From Symmetrospora coprosmae (Eukaryota > Basidiomycota > Cystobasidiomycetes > Symmetrosporaceae): a stretch of 64,000 nt of DNA. The stretch is from assembly GCA_008802785.1 (NCBI GenBank), contig VUYT01000015.1, forward strand, positions 1 to 64,000, given 5' to 3'. The notes beneath the pieces were generated by a model, which saw nothing but the letters and a program-made list of their open reading frames with translations, had not been told where the DNA came from and did no database searches. A program made the translations under genes and the position numbers. Positions 1 through 16,340 of this stretch are shown piece by piece. Position 1 is the first letter of the stretch; every line of letters starts with the position of its first letter.

Positions 1-2068
1 GGGGGGGGGGGGGGGGGGTGATGGACGCCGATGATTCTCTGCTTTCGGTGATGGCGGAGGTCTGATCACGTGCTCCTGAGTTGCGTGCAGGAAAGCCCGG
101 ACTGTCCTGGGGAACCTCTTTGCGCTGTTTTGGGCACTGTCGACTGATCAAAAGATGCTCTGCTGCTTTCGTGTTGACATTGCCACTGTCGGGGTCGGCG
201 GTCTATCAGTACAGTCCGGAGGCCGAGAGCCCGAATCTCCAGCCGATCAGGCGGAGGAGCAACGGATGTCCTGACTGAGAGCCTTGATGCGAGAGGGAAT
301 ACAAGCACCATGCAACACTCGTTCTCATTCTCTTGCAGTCCGCGCTCTTCGTTGCATTGTCCAAGCGAGACCTTGGTCGTTGTCGTGCCGTCAGAAACAC
401 TTCAACGCGGAGAGCTCGGTGTGGTGTTGCAGGGGACCCGGTAGTGCATAGCAGCAGTTATGCGCGGCGGACGATGTGCTGGATCAACCACGCAGCCGGG
501 ATGACGTGCCTGCGTGCCGAAACTATCTGCAATAGGCGGATGTCGGTCCTCGGCTGTTGGGACGGTTCCATAAGACGGCTTATATTGCCTCCTGGGCCCT
601 GCAGCACTTTATCGGCCTGGACGAGACGGGGTTTGTGGGTCAGCGAACGGGAAACGAGTTGTGTACATACCATTCCCATTATATTGAAAAGCTCGGGGGT
701 GCAGTCAAAGTGCAGAGGATTGTGAGCACGCAGATGTATCCAGCGGTCGCACATACATCGTGTACATCGCATGTGACTGGGTATGACATAACCGAGAGGT
801 GCAACGGAACAGCTGTATCACTCTTTCGGCCAGGCACGGCAGGCCAATGAATGGAACGCGAGCACGGGGTTGCCTTCTTCCGACACCTTTCACTTGTCAT
901 ACCCTTCGTCTAAGTGTCCATCTATGGCTTGTGCCGTTACGCTTCTACTCGTTTCCTGTAGAGCAACCGGTCTCCCATCGCTCTAAACACAACAACCCTA
1001 GAGAGACGCGTCGAGCGAACAAAGATCTAGTCGCAGCCCGGGTTTCGCACCCCGACGCTCACTTCACAATTCAGGTGGCGGCGCTCGATTTACGATCGGA
1101 CACTGCAGGATCTCATTGGTCGCAATTTCGCGTTTTGACACGCGTTGTACAGTGTGGTCGCGCCGGCGGCGAAGCTGGGCCGGTAAACAATACAGCGAAA
1201 AGCCAGCCATCGGATCTGAATATGGACAAGACATCTGCCAGCACATGGCCCAGCTTGCTGGCAACTGTCGAGAGCTTGAGACCGGCGTTCGACTCGCCGT
1301 TTACTCATCTTTTGCTCCTCCTGAGCACTTGCCCCATCCGCGGCAGGACATGGGTAGCCTCTTCTGGCCATTTCCGAGCGATTCCTGCAATCTCACGAAA
1401 AACGGAGAAGTTCCCACTTTTTTGGGTGGCAACACACGCAATCACGGGACCGCGAACAGAGGAGGCCGGAGTCGATATGGCTGCACTCAGAGATGATGCT
1501 TTGACGAGAAGCAATTCGGCAATATGCTCTGTTCCATCTTTATCGTGTTGTTGTGGCCTGCAGCCGCTCTGTCTGCGCTTGCACGTGAGAACGACTGAAA
1601 AGCTCACCAACCATTCGGATAATGACTTCTTGCACAAACAAGGACTCTGTCATGTTCTTGCACACAGTGGCTACACGGTGTACAGCTTTGTAGAGCTGTA
1701 GTGTCATTGGGAAGATTGCGAGGCGGCCCCGATATCGAGATGTTTCAGTCAATGCCAGCTCAGCCGGACATCGCGTGCGGAACACACAAGCAGGCCCATG
1801 GCGAGCCAATGAGCAGGCGTGTAGTCCGTACGCATGAAATCCTACATCCCTGCAGGACAACATATCGCACTCTGCTCGCCCACCCTTCTTCGTTCCCGTC
1901 GAGAAAGCTCGATGGACCGCCAGGCACAGGCCCCCCGGAGTCCGGTCGGCACGTGACCTTCCGGCTAGCGACGAATGCCGCAGCTATCCGACCCCGGAGC
2001 GTTCGAGGAGGTTGAAGTCGCTTTGTGCAACACGCACACGGACATTTCCGACACGCAGGTACTGTACC
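1..2068. other. Region without a recognisable gene
   Basis: I find no family-recognisable coding sequence here on either strand. The first 18 bases are all G, which suggests a sequence or contig edge artefact; it is not a TTAGGG-type telomere repeat. The longest open stretch on the plus strand ends at 1701 and has its first ATG at 847, but its translation shows no motif I know and the GC-rich composition allows long chance frames. The last few hundred bases must hold the promoter of the dehydrogenase gene starting at 2069. Confidence 0.5.
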
Positions 2069-3393
2069 ATGTCCTCGAACACGTCCGAGATGCGCACATA
2101 CACCATCCTCGAAGCCGACGGGCAGTACACGGAGAACAGCCTGGAGGACGCGCTGTTCATTGCGGACCCTACGCACAAGTACAATGTCCGCTTTCTTCGA
2201 GCTCAGCTCGCGCCGGTCGGTGTAGACACGCTGGCGCCTTTCACGGACATCCCCGAGGAGATCCGCAACCAGGTGGACGGCCTGATGATCCTCAAGGTGT
2301 ACCTGACCGAGAAGGACCTGGACCTGTTCCCAAAGCTCAAGGTGTGAGTATTGCCCGTCTTGCAATCCGTACTCGATGACTGCTGAGGGCATCACGTCAC
2401 TCCAGCGTGGTCCGCTGCGGTGTTGGGTACGACCGCATCGACCGAGTCGCAGCGGAGAAGCGCGGCATCACCGTTTGTAATGTACCAGGTGAGCGGATCA
2501 CCCCCGGCTGCACGACCACAGCTAAGCGTGATTCGCGCAGACTACGGCACGGAAGAGATCGCGGACCATGCTCTAGCTCTGGCCCTGTCGATGCGCCGGG
2601 GTGTCCTGCTGCATCATGACCTCCAGCGCGGTCTGAGCCCCGCACCATGGGCGCACATCGACCACCCGCTCGTCGCCCGCCTGCAAGGCAACACGTTTGG
2701 TATCCTCGGCCTCGGGCGCATAGGGACTGCCGCAGCGCTCCGGGCCAAGGCGTTCGGATGGAAGGTCCTCTTCTACGACCCGTACCTGCCCAACGGCGCA
2801 GACAAGGCGCTCGGCATTGAGCGCACCAAGGACATCAAGGAACTCTACCGACGCTCGACGACGCTGTCGATCCACTGTCCTCACACGCGCGAGACGAGGA
2901 ACTCTGTCACCTACGAGCAGCTCAAGCTCATGCCTAAAGGGTCTGTGCTCGTCAATACCGCACGAGGCGAGATTGTGGATCTGGATGGCGTGGAGCGGTG
3001 TCTCAAGGAAGGGATCCTGGCTGGAGCAGCGCTGGATGTGCTGCCGGTGGAACCGATCCCAGAGGATAATGTGCACCCGCTCATCAAGGCTTATCGAGAG
3101 AAGGAGGAGTGGTTGATCGGTCGTGGGTGGCGATGTGGAGTCTCATGTGGCACGAAAAGGCACGCTGATCCCATTGTCCGCCATTCGAAATAGGCCTGGT
3201 CCTCACCTGCCACACAGCCTTCTTCAGTCCGTCGTCCATCTACGAGATCAGACTGAAGTCCGCTCAGACCATGAGAGACGTCGTGAGTGGGTGTTCCGTC
3301 AGAGGAAGAGGGCCGACACCCGATGCTGAGCAGTCCAATCCGCAGCTCATCGACAATCTAAAGAGCAACATCATCGCCCCTCATATGGAATAG
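2069..3393 (+). CDS. CtBP-like D-isomer-specific 2-hydroxyacid dehydrogenase
   Basis: Exons 2069-2343, 2406-2488, 2541-3122 and 3194-3393 join in frame to 379 codons plus stop. The protein has the two-domain D-2-hydroxyacid dehydrogenase fold. The segment VRCGVGYDRID is followed by the Rossmann motif GLGRIG near residue 175, the substrate-binding Arg in NTARGE (about 259), the Glu in PVEPIPED (about 289) and the catalytic His in CHTAFFS (about 319). The YGTEEIADHALAL stretch resembles CtBP and its fungal relatives more than phosphoglycerate dehydrogenase, and there is no ACT domain. Substrate is unknown; the CtBP family includes NAD(H)-dependent enzymes and transcriptional corepressors. I chose the first ATG after a possible 5' splice acceptor; the codon upstream in the same frame is only TTG. 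The last 25 residues are poorly conserved and could hide another short intron. Confidence 0.85.
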
Positions 3394-3585
3394 CTGTGGA
3401 TGCCTCTTACGTATCATACGTGGAAACCTCGTCTTTGCTGCTATACCAGCTGCGAGTGGAGCCGAGCTCGGTGCAGCAGCGTACATGTCTTCGCATCAGT
3501 CACTTGGCGTTGTATGACCCGTCTCAACGAGTTCATTTCTTCTGCCCTCGCTGCGCACGACCCTACAACAATGGTACACACTCGT

Positions 3586-5092
3586 CTAACCAGGCGGCAG
3601 CATGCCAGCGTCGACACCCGCGAGCTCCTCCTCTGCCGGCTCGTCGTCTGCCATGCCAGTCCAGGGCGACTGGATGGGTGCGCGGGGCATGACCATTGTA
3701 CCCGTCCGGGCCGCCTCGAGGATGCCGTACGGCCTGACGAGCTTCAGGAAAGCGTCAATGCGTGCCGTCTTCCCGCTGAGCTCGACAATAACGCAGTCGT
3801 TCGACACGTCGACGATGCGCCCTCCAAACTGCTTGGCGAGGTTGTCGACGCCAGAGAGGTGCAGGTGCTTCTGGCGCAGCGCCTCGGACGGCGTCAGGCT
3901 CTGCCGGGGCGGGGTGGGCGTTGTTCCAGGGAACAAGGTGCCGGGGTGCGCGGCGTGCGCTGCCTCCTCCGTCGCGCGCGCGCTCTGGTCCGCCGGCGAG
4001 CCCGGCTGCAAGGGGGCAGGGTGGTGCACCTCGTCCTCACTCACGGGGTGGTCGCCCTGGTGGCTCAGCGCCTCGGCCATGCGGGCCTCCTCGATCTTGC
4101 CCGCGAGCTGATCCTCAAAGTACTCGGGTCCGAGAATCGAGACCTTGCAGAGCAGCAGCTCGCGCTCGATGGTGCGGGTGCGGGTGTAGTCCAGCACGGC
4201 CCAGACGGGGACCTGCAGTCGGCAGAGACACACTCAGCTCTGTGCGCGGAGATTGCGCCTCGCTAAACCTTGGAAGCAGTCACTCACCAGATCCTCGAGC
4301 TGCCTTCGTGCCTGCTCGACAACGCCGTCCTGTCCCCTGAGGACGATGCACATCCTGGACAGATCCTTGACCTCGGTTGTGCAGACTACGAGCGAGTCAA
4401 TGCTGTGAGGTGTGATACGGAGCGGACAGCGGAGATTAGCCTCCGCTTGTGCGGGACGAAAAGAGAGGGCGGAGAAGCGAAGCACGCACTTGAAGCCACG
4501 GGCGGCGAGCGTGCCGGAGACCCTCGAGAGGACACCAGGCTCATTCTGCACGAGGCAGTTGAGCACGCGTCGGCTGTAGGGCTGGTTGGAGGGAGGTGGG
4601 GCTGCATGCAGGGCGGAGACGGAGCTGGGTGTCAGTATAGCTGCACCTGCAGCGGGGTCGCGCATCGATACTCACTGTTGCTGGCGACGACGAAGAAGAT
4701 TGTGGACATGGTATGACGATGGTCAGCCGTTGCTCCTGCAGTCTGTCGCCCATCACAAGCCAATGCACGCACTAGAGAATGTTGGTAACGGCGTACTCTG
4801 CCGACCACTTGGGAGGGTCAATCTCTGGCAAGGAAGGCGGTCTCGGGCGTGGGTGCTGGAGCTTGAAGTCGAGCGCGGACGTGGACGATGCTGTCCCCTT
4901 TGGTGGGTGAGGTGGTGCTTTGTTGCTGTTGCCGCTGCTGCTAGTGCCTCCTGCAGCGCTCCCTCCGGATGCACCGGCGGACGAGCGAGCCGCAGCGCTG
5001 CCCGTGGAAAAGAGTCGCGCAGCGGCATACGAAGAGCCGCGACGCAGACCACTAGAAGCGACGAGCGTCGTCGACAACCTCGAGAGCTGCAT
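3586..5092 (-). CDS. ilv6: Acetolactate synthase regulatory (small) subunit, mitochondrial
   Basis: Minus-strand exons 5092-4773, 4680-4676, 4601-4490, 4402-4288 and 4212-3586 give 392 residues. The product is the valine-sensitive regulatory subunit of acetohydroxyacid synthase, which starts Ile, Val and Leu synthesis in mitochondria. The first 60 residues are Ser/Ala/Arg-rich like a transit peptide. The ACT domain carries LNCLVQNEPGVLSRVSGTL, NIDSLVVCTTEV and LSRMCIVLRGQDGV; the C-terminal domain has VPVWAVLDYT and FGGRIVDVSNDCVIVELSGK. A low-complexity insert (His, Pro, Ala, Glu) separates the two parts. The conserved YNTPPPSNQPYS junction only reads through if a 5-base exon (4676-4680) is used; see findings. 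It is divergent from the WD40 gene at 5630. Confidence 0.95.
4676..4680 (-). other. ilv6: Five-base microexon of ilv6
   Basis: On the minus strand the bases CAACA are flanked by TCGCCAG upstream and GTGAGTATCG downstream. The preceding exon ends in TA and the next begins CC, so the join TA+CAACA+CC gives Tyr-Asn-Thr, as in the conserved ILYETP/ILYNTP segment of fungal Ilv6. Skipping it shifts the frame. Confidence 0.8.
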
Positions 5093-5629
5093 GTTTGCTA
5101 TGCTGCCCTGTGTTGTGCGCACTTCTGACGGTGTCGACAGGTGCAAGAAAGAGAAGCGTCAAGGGCCAAGTCCAGAGGACAACGACCGGCAGCCGTCTCC
5201 GACTTCGACAGGTATTCGCGGAGTGCACACACTACTCTCACACCGGAATACTTCCAATAGTTAAGCAGCAGATCAGGCAGCTAGATTGGCAGAATTACAC
5301 CCACACTGCGGAATACTCGTACAGCCATTCAAACACGGACCCTTCGTCAAAACGACGTAGACTGCGCCACACACCGACGCTACCCGGAACCCGCTCGCGT
5401 CCTGCACTGGCACCGCTCTCGTCAGTCTGACGCGCTCAGCTCCAGGAGAGAGGTCAGGCTACGAACGATCCTAAACAGGGAGCCTTCGCACATCTGCGAT
5501 AGAACTGCGCATCCAATCGTCGCTTCCTCGCGGCTTGCCAGCGACCCTCTTGCCTTTGTCGCACAACTCGACCTGCATCGCGTCACACCTCCCTGTCCAC
5601 CTTCCAAACGCCCCGCTACCCCGGCCAAC
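5093..5629. promoter_or_regulatory. Divergent intergenic region ilv6 / WD40 gene
   Basis: This 537-base gap separates two start codons on opposite strands, so it should contain both promoters. It is rich in CA and TC tracts. I looked for a Gcn4-type TGACTCA element and did not find an exact one. No gene is visible. Confidence 0.5.
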
Positions 5630-7026
5630 ATGTCTGGACCTGACTACCTCGACTATCACTCTCCCTGTGCGTTCAGATTCGGCTGATTTTCTCTGCCAGG
5701 TGGCCGACACCGCGATTGCTCGACCATGCAGCTGACAGGATGCCTTTCTCGCACGTGTCTGTACAGGCCAGACGTTTTCGCTAGCCTTCTCATCCACCAG
5801 CGGGACCTCGGGCTCTGCAAAAGCCTCTGCGTCACGGAGTGCACTCGCTCCCTTCCCCGTTGACCTCAAGCTAGCCGTCGCTTCCTACTCCGAGACGAGC
5901 TCGGAGAACAACATCACCGTTCTCGGGCTGAACCCGTCGCTCGCGCACGATCCCGACAGCTACAGCTTCAGCAGCTCGAGCTCGGACTTTGTGCCCCTCG
6001 CACAGCATGCGACGCAGTATCCCGTCACAAAAGTCGACTTTGCGCCCGCCAGCCTGGCCGCCCGCTTGCAATCGACCGCAGGAGGAGGGGACAGCACCAG
6101 GGAGATGGTCGCAACGACCAGCGATTGCCTCCGCCTCTGGGACCTCTCTGGCGACCCAAGGCGCTCTCACACGCTCTCCCAGCGATCGAAGCTGTCGAAT
6201 GCAAAGTCGGAACATACCGCGCCATTGACGAGCTTCTGCTGGTCGACCATTGACCCGTCCAGCATCGTTACCTCCTCCATTGACACAACCTGCACGATAT
6301 GGGACATCAATACAAATCAGGCAGTGACGCAGTTGATGTAAGTGATATGGGTGATACACGAAAGGGCTGCGGACTGACCTAGCTCGTGTCGCCCTTTCTA
6401 GCGCCCACGACCGCGAGGTCTTCGACGTCGCCTTTTCTCCCGCGTCAAGAGACATCTTCGCATCTGTCGGGGCAGATGGCTCGGCCCGCTCCTTCGACCT
6501 GCGCCATCTCGACCATTCCACCATCCTCTACGAATCGTCATCCGCTAGCGGCGCTTCTGGCGGCTCATCCACCGGCCCTTCCACGTCTTCCTCCGGGACG
6601 GCCTCAAACGCCAATGGGACACGCCCACGGGGCTCGCCCCTATTGCGCGTAGCGTACAACCCAACAGACGCCAATTCGCTCGCCGTGATCCACGCCGACA
6701 GCGGGCAGATCACAATCCTAGACGTGCGCTCGCCCGGGCTGGCGGTCGCAGAGCTGAAAGGGCACTCGTCGAGCGTAAACGGAATCGCATGGTGCGGAGG
6801 CGAGCAGGAGAACGCCATGCTTGCGAGCGTGGGCGACGACGCGCAGGTGTACATGTGGGACCTCAATCGCCCTAGCGAGAGCTCGAGGCAGACACTGCCC
6901 AGAACCGTAGGGCTGCCCAACGCGGCGTGTTCGCTGCAAGCAGAGGCGAACTCGGTCGTTTGGGGTGGAGGACGGGGATACCTGGCCGTCGGGATGGGCC
7001 GGACTGTCCGGTGCCTCCGCGTGTAG
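5630..7026 (+). CDS. WDR68/DCAF7 (TTG1/HAN11)-like WD40 protein
   Basis: Exons 5630-5666, 5767-6337 and 6402-7026 join in frame, giving 410 residues. The order of elements is that of the WDR68/DCAF7 family: an N-terminal FSLAFS strand followed by KLAVASYSE, then WD blocks ending in CLRLWD, TCTIWDIN, SARSFDLRH, QITILDVRSP and QVYMWDLN. The phrase SFCWSTIDPSSIVTSSIDTT and the following AHDREVFDVAFS are strongly family-like. WDR68 proteins are scaffolds that bind DYRK kinases and CUL4-DDB1 in animals and bHLH/MYB factors in plants; the fungal role is not settled. A Ser/Gly/Thr-rich insert lies between blades at about 6535-6640. The next gene (rrs1) is convergent with only 113 bases between stops. 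Confidence 0.85.
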
Positions 7027-7139
7027 CTTACGCAGATCTTGACATCTTGCAGGAGAGAACGACAACAGGGGACACAAACGGCAGCTGACGTTGCACGAAA
7101 TCTAAGAGGGAAAGCCCTCTCCCTCTTGAGTCTGCTTCA

Positions 7140-7907
7140 TCACTTCCGCGCAGGCTTGCTCTTCTTCCTCGCCTCCTCCGCCCGGGCCCGCTCCACATTC
7201 TTCTCCCGCTGCAGCGTGTTCTTGAGCGTACGGGCTTTACGCTCTCCCTTGGCCATCTCTCTGGGATTATAGTCTCCGTCCTTGCCCGCTGGCACTTCCA
7301 CCAACCATTGATCTTCCGCATCCTTGTTCTTTCCTTGGTACCCGTACCGCGGCACCCAGTCCTTCTTCTCCTCGTCGTACACGAGCCTGTCGCGCTTTGG
7401 CTTAGGCGCAATGCCCTTTCTGTTGGCAAACTGCTCCCACTTAGTAGGCGCTTTGGCCTTTGGTAGCGGTTTTTCACGCGGGAGAACCGTCTCGGACTCG
7501 GGCAGAGACGCCATCACGCCGTCGTCGGTAACGCTCGTCGGCCGCTCCCACAGCGCATTGATGAGACCTTGCAAGCCTTCGCGCGCATTGACGCGGAGGG
7601 CCTCCTCGCGGTTCGTAGCGTACGCTTGCGTGTCGAGAGGGGATGGGTCGAACACGGCGAGAAGACCCAGGTCGTACCGGAGCGGCTCGGCAGTCTTTGG
7701 GAGAGTGGATTGCCTGCAGGTGGGGTGGAGCGTGTACGGAGGGGCGAGTGAGGTGCAGTGTACGCAGTCAGCTGTTGGCCTAGGTCTTACCCGCGAGGCA
7801 TAGTACTCTTGGTCTCACACTCACTTTTTGGACTGGCGGGCGGCGAGAGCTGGCGCAGCGTCAATCACGGCCGCGCTCGTCGAGGCGACTGGGGATCCTT
7901 CGGCCAT
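7140..7907 (-). CDS. rrs1: Ribosome biogenesis regulatory protein Rrs1
   Basis: Two exons (7907-7825 and 7713-7140) encode 218 residues, close to the 203 of yeast Rrs1. Rrs1 works with Rpf2 to load the 5S RNP (5S rRNA, uL5, uL18) into pre-60S particles in the nucleolus. Diagnostic parts are LRYDLGLLAVFDPSP, then LINALWERP, KWEQFANRKGI, KRDRLVYDEEKKDWVPRYGY and the basic tail ending KKSKPARK, which fits nucleolar targeting. The intron (7714-7824) is one of the longer ones here and lies after the 28th codon, a typical position for a fungal 5' intron. The start MAEGS is the first ATG in an open frame. Confidence 0.93.
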
Positions 7908-8335
7908 TGTGTGTGAGGGTCTTAGAACGATGAAGGAGACGGTGTGTATGTAGTGTTGTGTAGGAGGAGAGACGACGGGTCAGAGGGTGCAAGTCGAGAC
8001 GAGAAAGAGCCGGCGTCGACGACCGCAAGTCACGCTTTTTCACAAGCCGGCAGGCGAAATCTGCAGGATGGCATGCATGCAGTCCTCAGTCACTCTCACG
8101 TACGAGTCCGAACGCTTCGTCTACATCTCTGCACACGACGACAGCTACTTGCAGACCAGTTCGCGCCTGTGCCGTCGAAATGCGACCCTTGCCTCCGGGT
8201 ACCCCAGCCCTGACAGCGTCACAGGGTAACACTCCAGGCTGCGAGCATGATTACAACAAGCATGCACGACGAGACTGCTAAAAGGGATGACGATACTGAA
8301 CTGACACTACTTGCGCGGAGATGCCTCGGACCATG
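7908..8335. other. Intergenic region upstream of rrs1
   Basis: This 428-base gap contains the rrs1 promoter and the 3' end of the kinase transcript. I see no open frame with family character and no repeat. Confidence 0.5.
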
Positions 8336-11117
<2,782 letters not shown>

Positions 11118-11661
11118 CGTTTCGGCCGTTCGAGAGGAGGGAGTGCACGGACGCCCAGCGGGACAGGAGAGGAGACGTGGCACGTCGAGCGTGTCCAAAC
11201 AGAGAGATGCCAGAGCAGGTGTCAGGTGTAGATGTCGAGTATACCTTGACGTCAGTGAGCGCACCGACAACACAATGTCCGCCTGTGCCAGTTCAGGACC
11301 GGGATGGTGCCTGCCCTGGGCCCGCCCGGGACCCTGGCTGGCGCGGTCGTCACTACTCACCATGCTCCAGGGCAGAGTCAGAGTGTCTGGACGGGCAGGA
11401 CAGAGGGAAAGGGAAAGGGCGGTGCTGGCGAGGCGGGGACTGTCTCAAGATGTCGACAGGATGTCATCCATTGCAGGCAAGGGCGGAGGTACCACGCTTG
11501 TTCTGGCAAGAGCGGACGCGCTCGGTGCGCTCAGGCACGGGGGCAGAGTCGCCACCGTGAAGACCGCGGCTAGCAGATGTACAAGCGCGCCCGTGGTCCC
11601 GCTACAGGCACGATGATCAGGCCAATTTCATGACCTCACTCGTGATGTATAGTCATCTACC
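11118..11661. other. Intergenic region upstream of the kinase
   Basis: This 544-base gap between the thr4 stop and the kinase start holds the kinase 5' leader and promoter. I see purine-rich tracts near 11400 and no supported gene. Confidence 0.5.
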
Positions 11662-13737
11662 CTACACGCTCGCTCCAGGCTCCTCCTTCGCCTGTGGTGC
11701 CTTGGGCGACTGCCCATACAGCTTTTCGACCTGCTCCATCACGATCTTCTTGGTCAGCTCTGGGTCGGCGCCTTCGACGTCAATGACCCGCCTCTCCTTC
11801 TCGAGCAAGCCTGCAAACTCTTTTGGAAGCACGTCTCGCTCAAAGTTGAAAGCCGCGTGCGAGGATAGCGCATCCTCCACCGCCGATGAGAATTTGGCTG
11901 GGTGCGCAGTGGACAGGACGACCTGCGTGACGCCGTCCGAGCTGCTCAGACGATAAACAAGTGTCAGTATTTGTCTACTTGCCGATTTGAGGACGCCCCC
12001 GTCAGGAAGGAGACACATACCGCAAGCGAGAGGCGGCAGCGAGACCAACAGCCGTGTGCGGGTCCACCACGTACTGCCCAAATGGCTGATCAGGCCTGAA
12101 GTATCGCTCGATGGTCTCCTTGGTCTGAAGCGGGGCGAGGCAACCATCAGTGCGCTGTGGGCCAAACGAGATACGAAGCACGGTTGGAATGCTACCCACC
12201 TCCTCGTCAGATACTCGCTCAGCAGCAAACTCCCTCCGTGCTGCCTGCAAGACATGCGTGGGAACCTTGAACGATCCCTGGCTCTTGAGCTCGTCCATCC
12301 AGGCCTGGACCGTCTTTCCTGCCAAGCGGATCTTTGCGGCTGCGCCACCATCAATCTCGCCTGCCTTCTCGTCGACATACGCCGTGCTCGTCATGTGCTC
12401 GAGCGCGAGGTAGAAGAGGAGGCGCTCAAAGTTGCTCGAGACGAGAATGTCCATCGCGGGCGAGAGGGTTTCCTTGACAGCCGAGGCAGCCTGTCCGCCG
12501 TCCGTTGCCCCGCCAGTCTTTTCTGTCTGGGCCGTCTCCGGCGCCGAGGATGATCCAGACGCCTCGGACGAGGAGTCGGCCTTCTCGTACCTGCCCGTCC
12601 TGAAGAACCGGGGAAGGATATCGTTCGCGTTGGTTGCAATGACGAGCGGCTGGACGGGCAGCCCGAGGCGCTTGGCATAGAAGCCGGCCAGAATGTCACC
12701 AAAGTTGCCAGTAGGGACCGCGTACTGAATCTTGGCATTGAGCGGCGTTGCCGTATCTGGCCGCTTCTTCTGCAGCTCCGCGACGAGGTTGAAATACGAG
12801 GAGAAGTAGTAGGTGATTTGCGCAAGGATGCGCGCCCAGTTGATGCTGTTGACAGCACCAAGACGGTACGTCGCGTTGAACTCCTTGTCGGCGAAGAGGG
12901 CTTTCACAATGTCCTGGAAGGGGATCACGTCGCATGAGGCTTCAGTTGGTTTGCAGCAGCAGCCAGTACAAGCTGGCCCGAGGGGCTCGGCCTCACCTGG
13001 CAGTCATCGAAGGTGCCCTTGACGGCCAGATTGAAGACATTTTCGTCCTCCACAGTAGTCATCTGAGCTTCCTGGATAGGGCTTACCCTCCCCTTTGGAT
13101 GCAGAATGAAGATGGAGACGTCCTTCTTGCCGCGCAGACCGTAGATGGCAGCCGATCCAGTGTCACCGCTGGTTGCGCCAACGACGGTCAACCTGTCGCG
13201 AGTCTCGTCGTCCTGCGCTCTATTGGCATTGCGCCTGCTGAGGAAGTACTCGAACAGGTTCCCCAAGAACTGGAGAGCAACGTCCTTGAATGCGAACGTC
13301 GGGCCGTGGAAGAGCTCGAGAATGTACTCTGCCTCCCCTGTCTGCACGAGCGGAGCCACCTCCGGCTTGCGGAAGGTCGCATACGACTTTTCAATGAGCG
13401 TCTCGAGGTCCTCGCGCGGGATCTCGCTCGGGCTGATGAAGAGCGAGTAGATCTCGAGGGCGAGCTCCTGGAACGAGAGCTTGGCCCAGCTCGATTGCCA
13501 GTCCTCTGGGAGGCGGGGAAGCGACGCGGGGATGAAGAGGCCTCCGTTGGGCGCGAGTCCCGTCATGACGGTCTGCGGGTACCATCACCGTGCGTGTCAG
13601 CCTGCGAGCTCTGCGGGCAAGCCTTGCGCATGCGATGACTCTGGGCAGGGGCGGCTGCGACTGACCTCCTCAAAGGTGAGGCGCTCCTCCCCTCCCCGGG
13701 TTGACAGGTACTTCATATCGTGATGAGGAGCTGCCAT
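11662..13737 (-). CDS. thr4: Threonine synthase
   Basis: Five exons (13737-13666, 13572-12997, 12913-12200, 12124-12021, 11941-11662) give 581 residues. It converts O-phosphohomoserine to threonine with PLP. The start MAAPHHDMKYLSTRGG is typical of fungal Thr4 (YxSTRG). The PLP lysine sits in FHGPTFAFKDVALQFLGN; other blocks are VVGATSGDTGSAAI, FILHPKGRVSPIQEAQM, the GAVNSINWARILAQITYYF core and YAVPTGNFGDILAGFYAK. The insert containing KADSSSEASGSS and an acidic Thr/Gly stretch lies between RFFRTGRY and SPAMDILVSSNFERL and is longer than in yeast. All introns keep frame with family-conserved joints. It is divergent from the PRMT3-type gene, with 232 bases between start codons. Confidence 0.96.
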
Positions 13738-13969
13738 GGCTGCGTGTGCTCGTCGGGTAGTGCAGTTGGTGCGATCTGACTGCGATGCGACTGGCTGATG
13801 GAGGACGAAAGGCGGGAAGAGGACGGACGGTCCGCCGTCGTCACCGTCCGTGCTGGCTGCCCGCAACGAAAAAAGTCAGGCACGTGCCCCAGCCGTGCAG
13901 GCAGCGAGGACAAGCTCGCTCGAGCCGCACCATCTCTCTACGCTGCACTCCTCACGCACTTCTCGCACC

Positions 13970-16164
<2,195 letters not shown>

Positions 16165-16340
16165 GATTGCCGGGAGATGTCCGTTCCACATGCATGGAGG
16201 GCAATGGAGGTCGACCTGGATCGGCCCTATGGACACCTTGCATAATTCCTACTACTACTGCTACTGCGCATGCTGGTTACAGACAGCTAATTGCCTCACA
16301 GAATGCAAGGTGCCTTCTTCCCAAACGACGCATACTTGAC

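Noticed and set aside
799-1701. 300-codon plus-strand open frame
   Set aside because: It begins with GTG (first ATG at 847), shows no family motif or domain character, and sits in GC-rich sequence where long chance frames are common. Left as unassigned.
1760-2395. 211-codon minus-strand frame
   Set aside because: It overlaps the first exon of the CtBP-like gene antisense and has no recognisable motif; the sense reading is clearly a dehydrogenase.
3282-3301. GTGAGT...CAG inside the last exon of the CtBP-like gene
   Set aside because: It would be a 20-base intron, too short to splice; reading through keeps the frame to a stop.
3400-4266. 288-codon plus-strand frame
   Set aside because: Antisense shadow of the last ilv6 exon.
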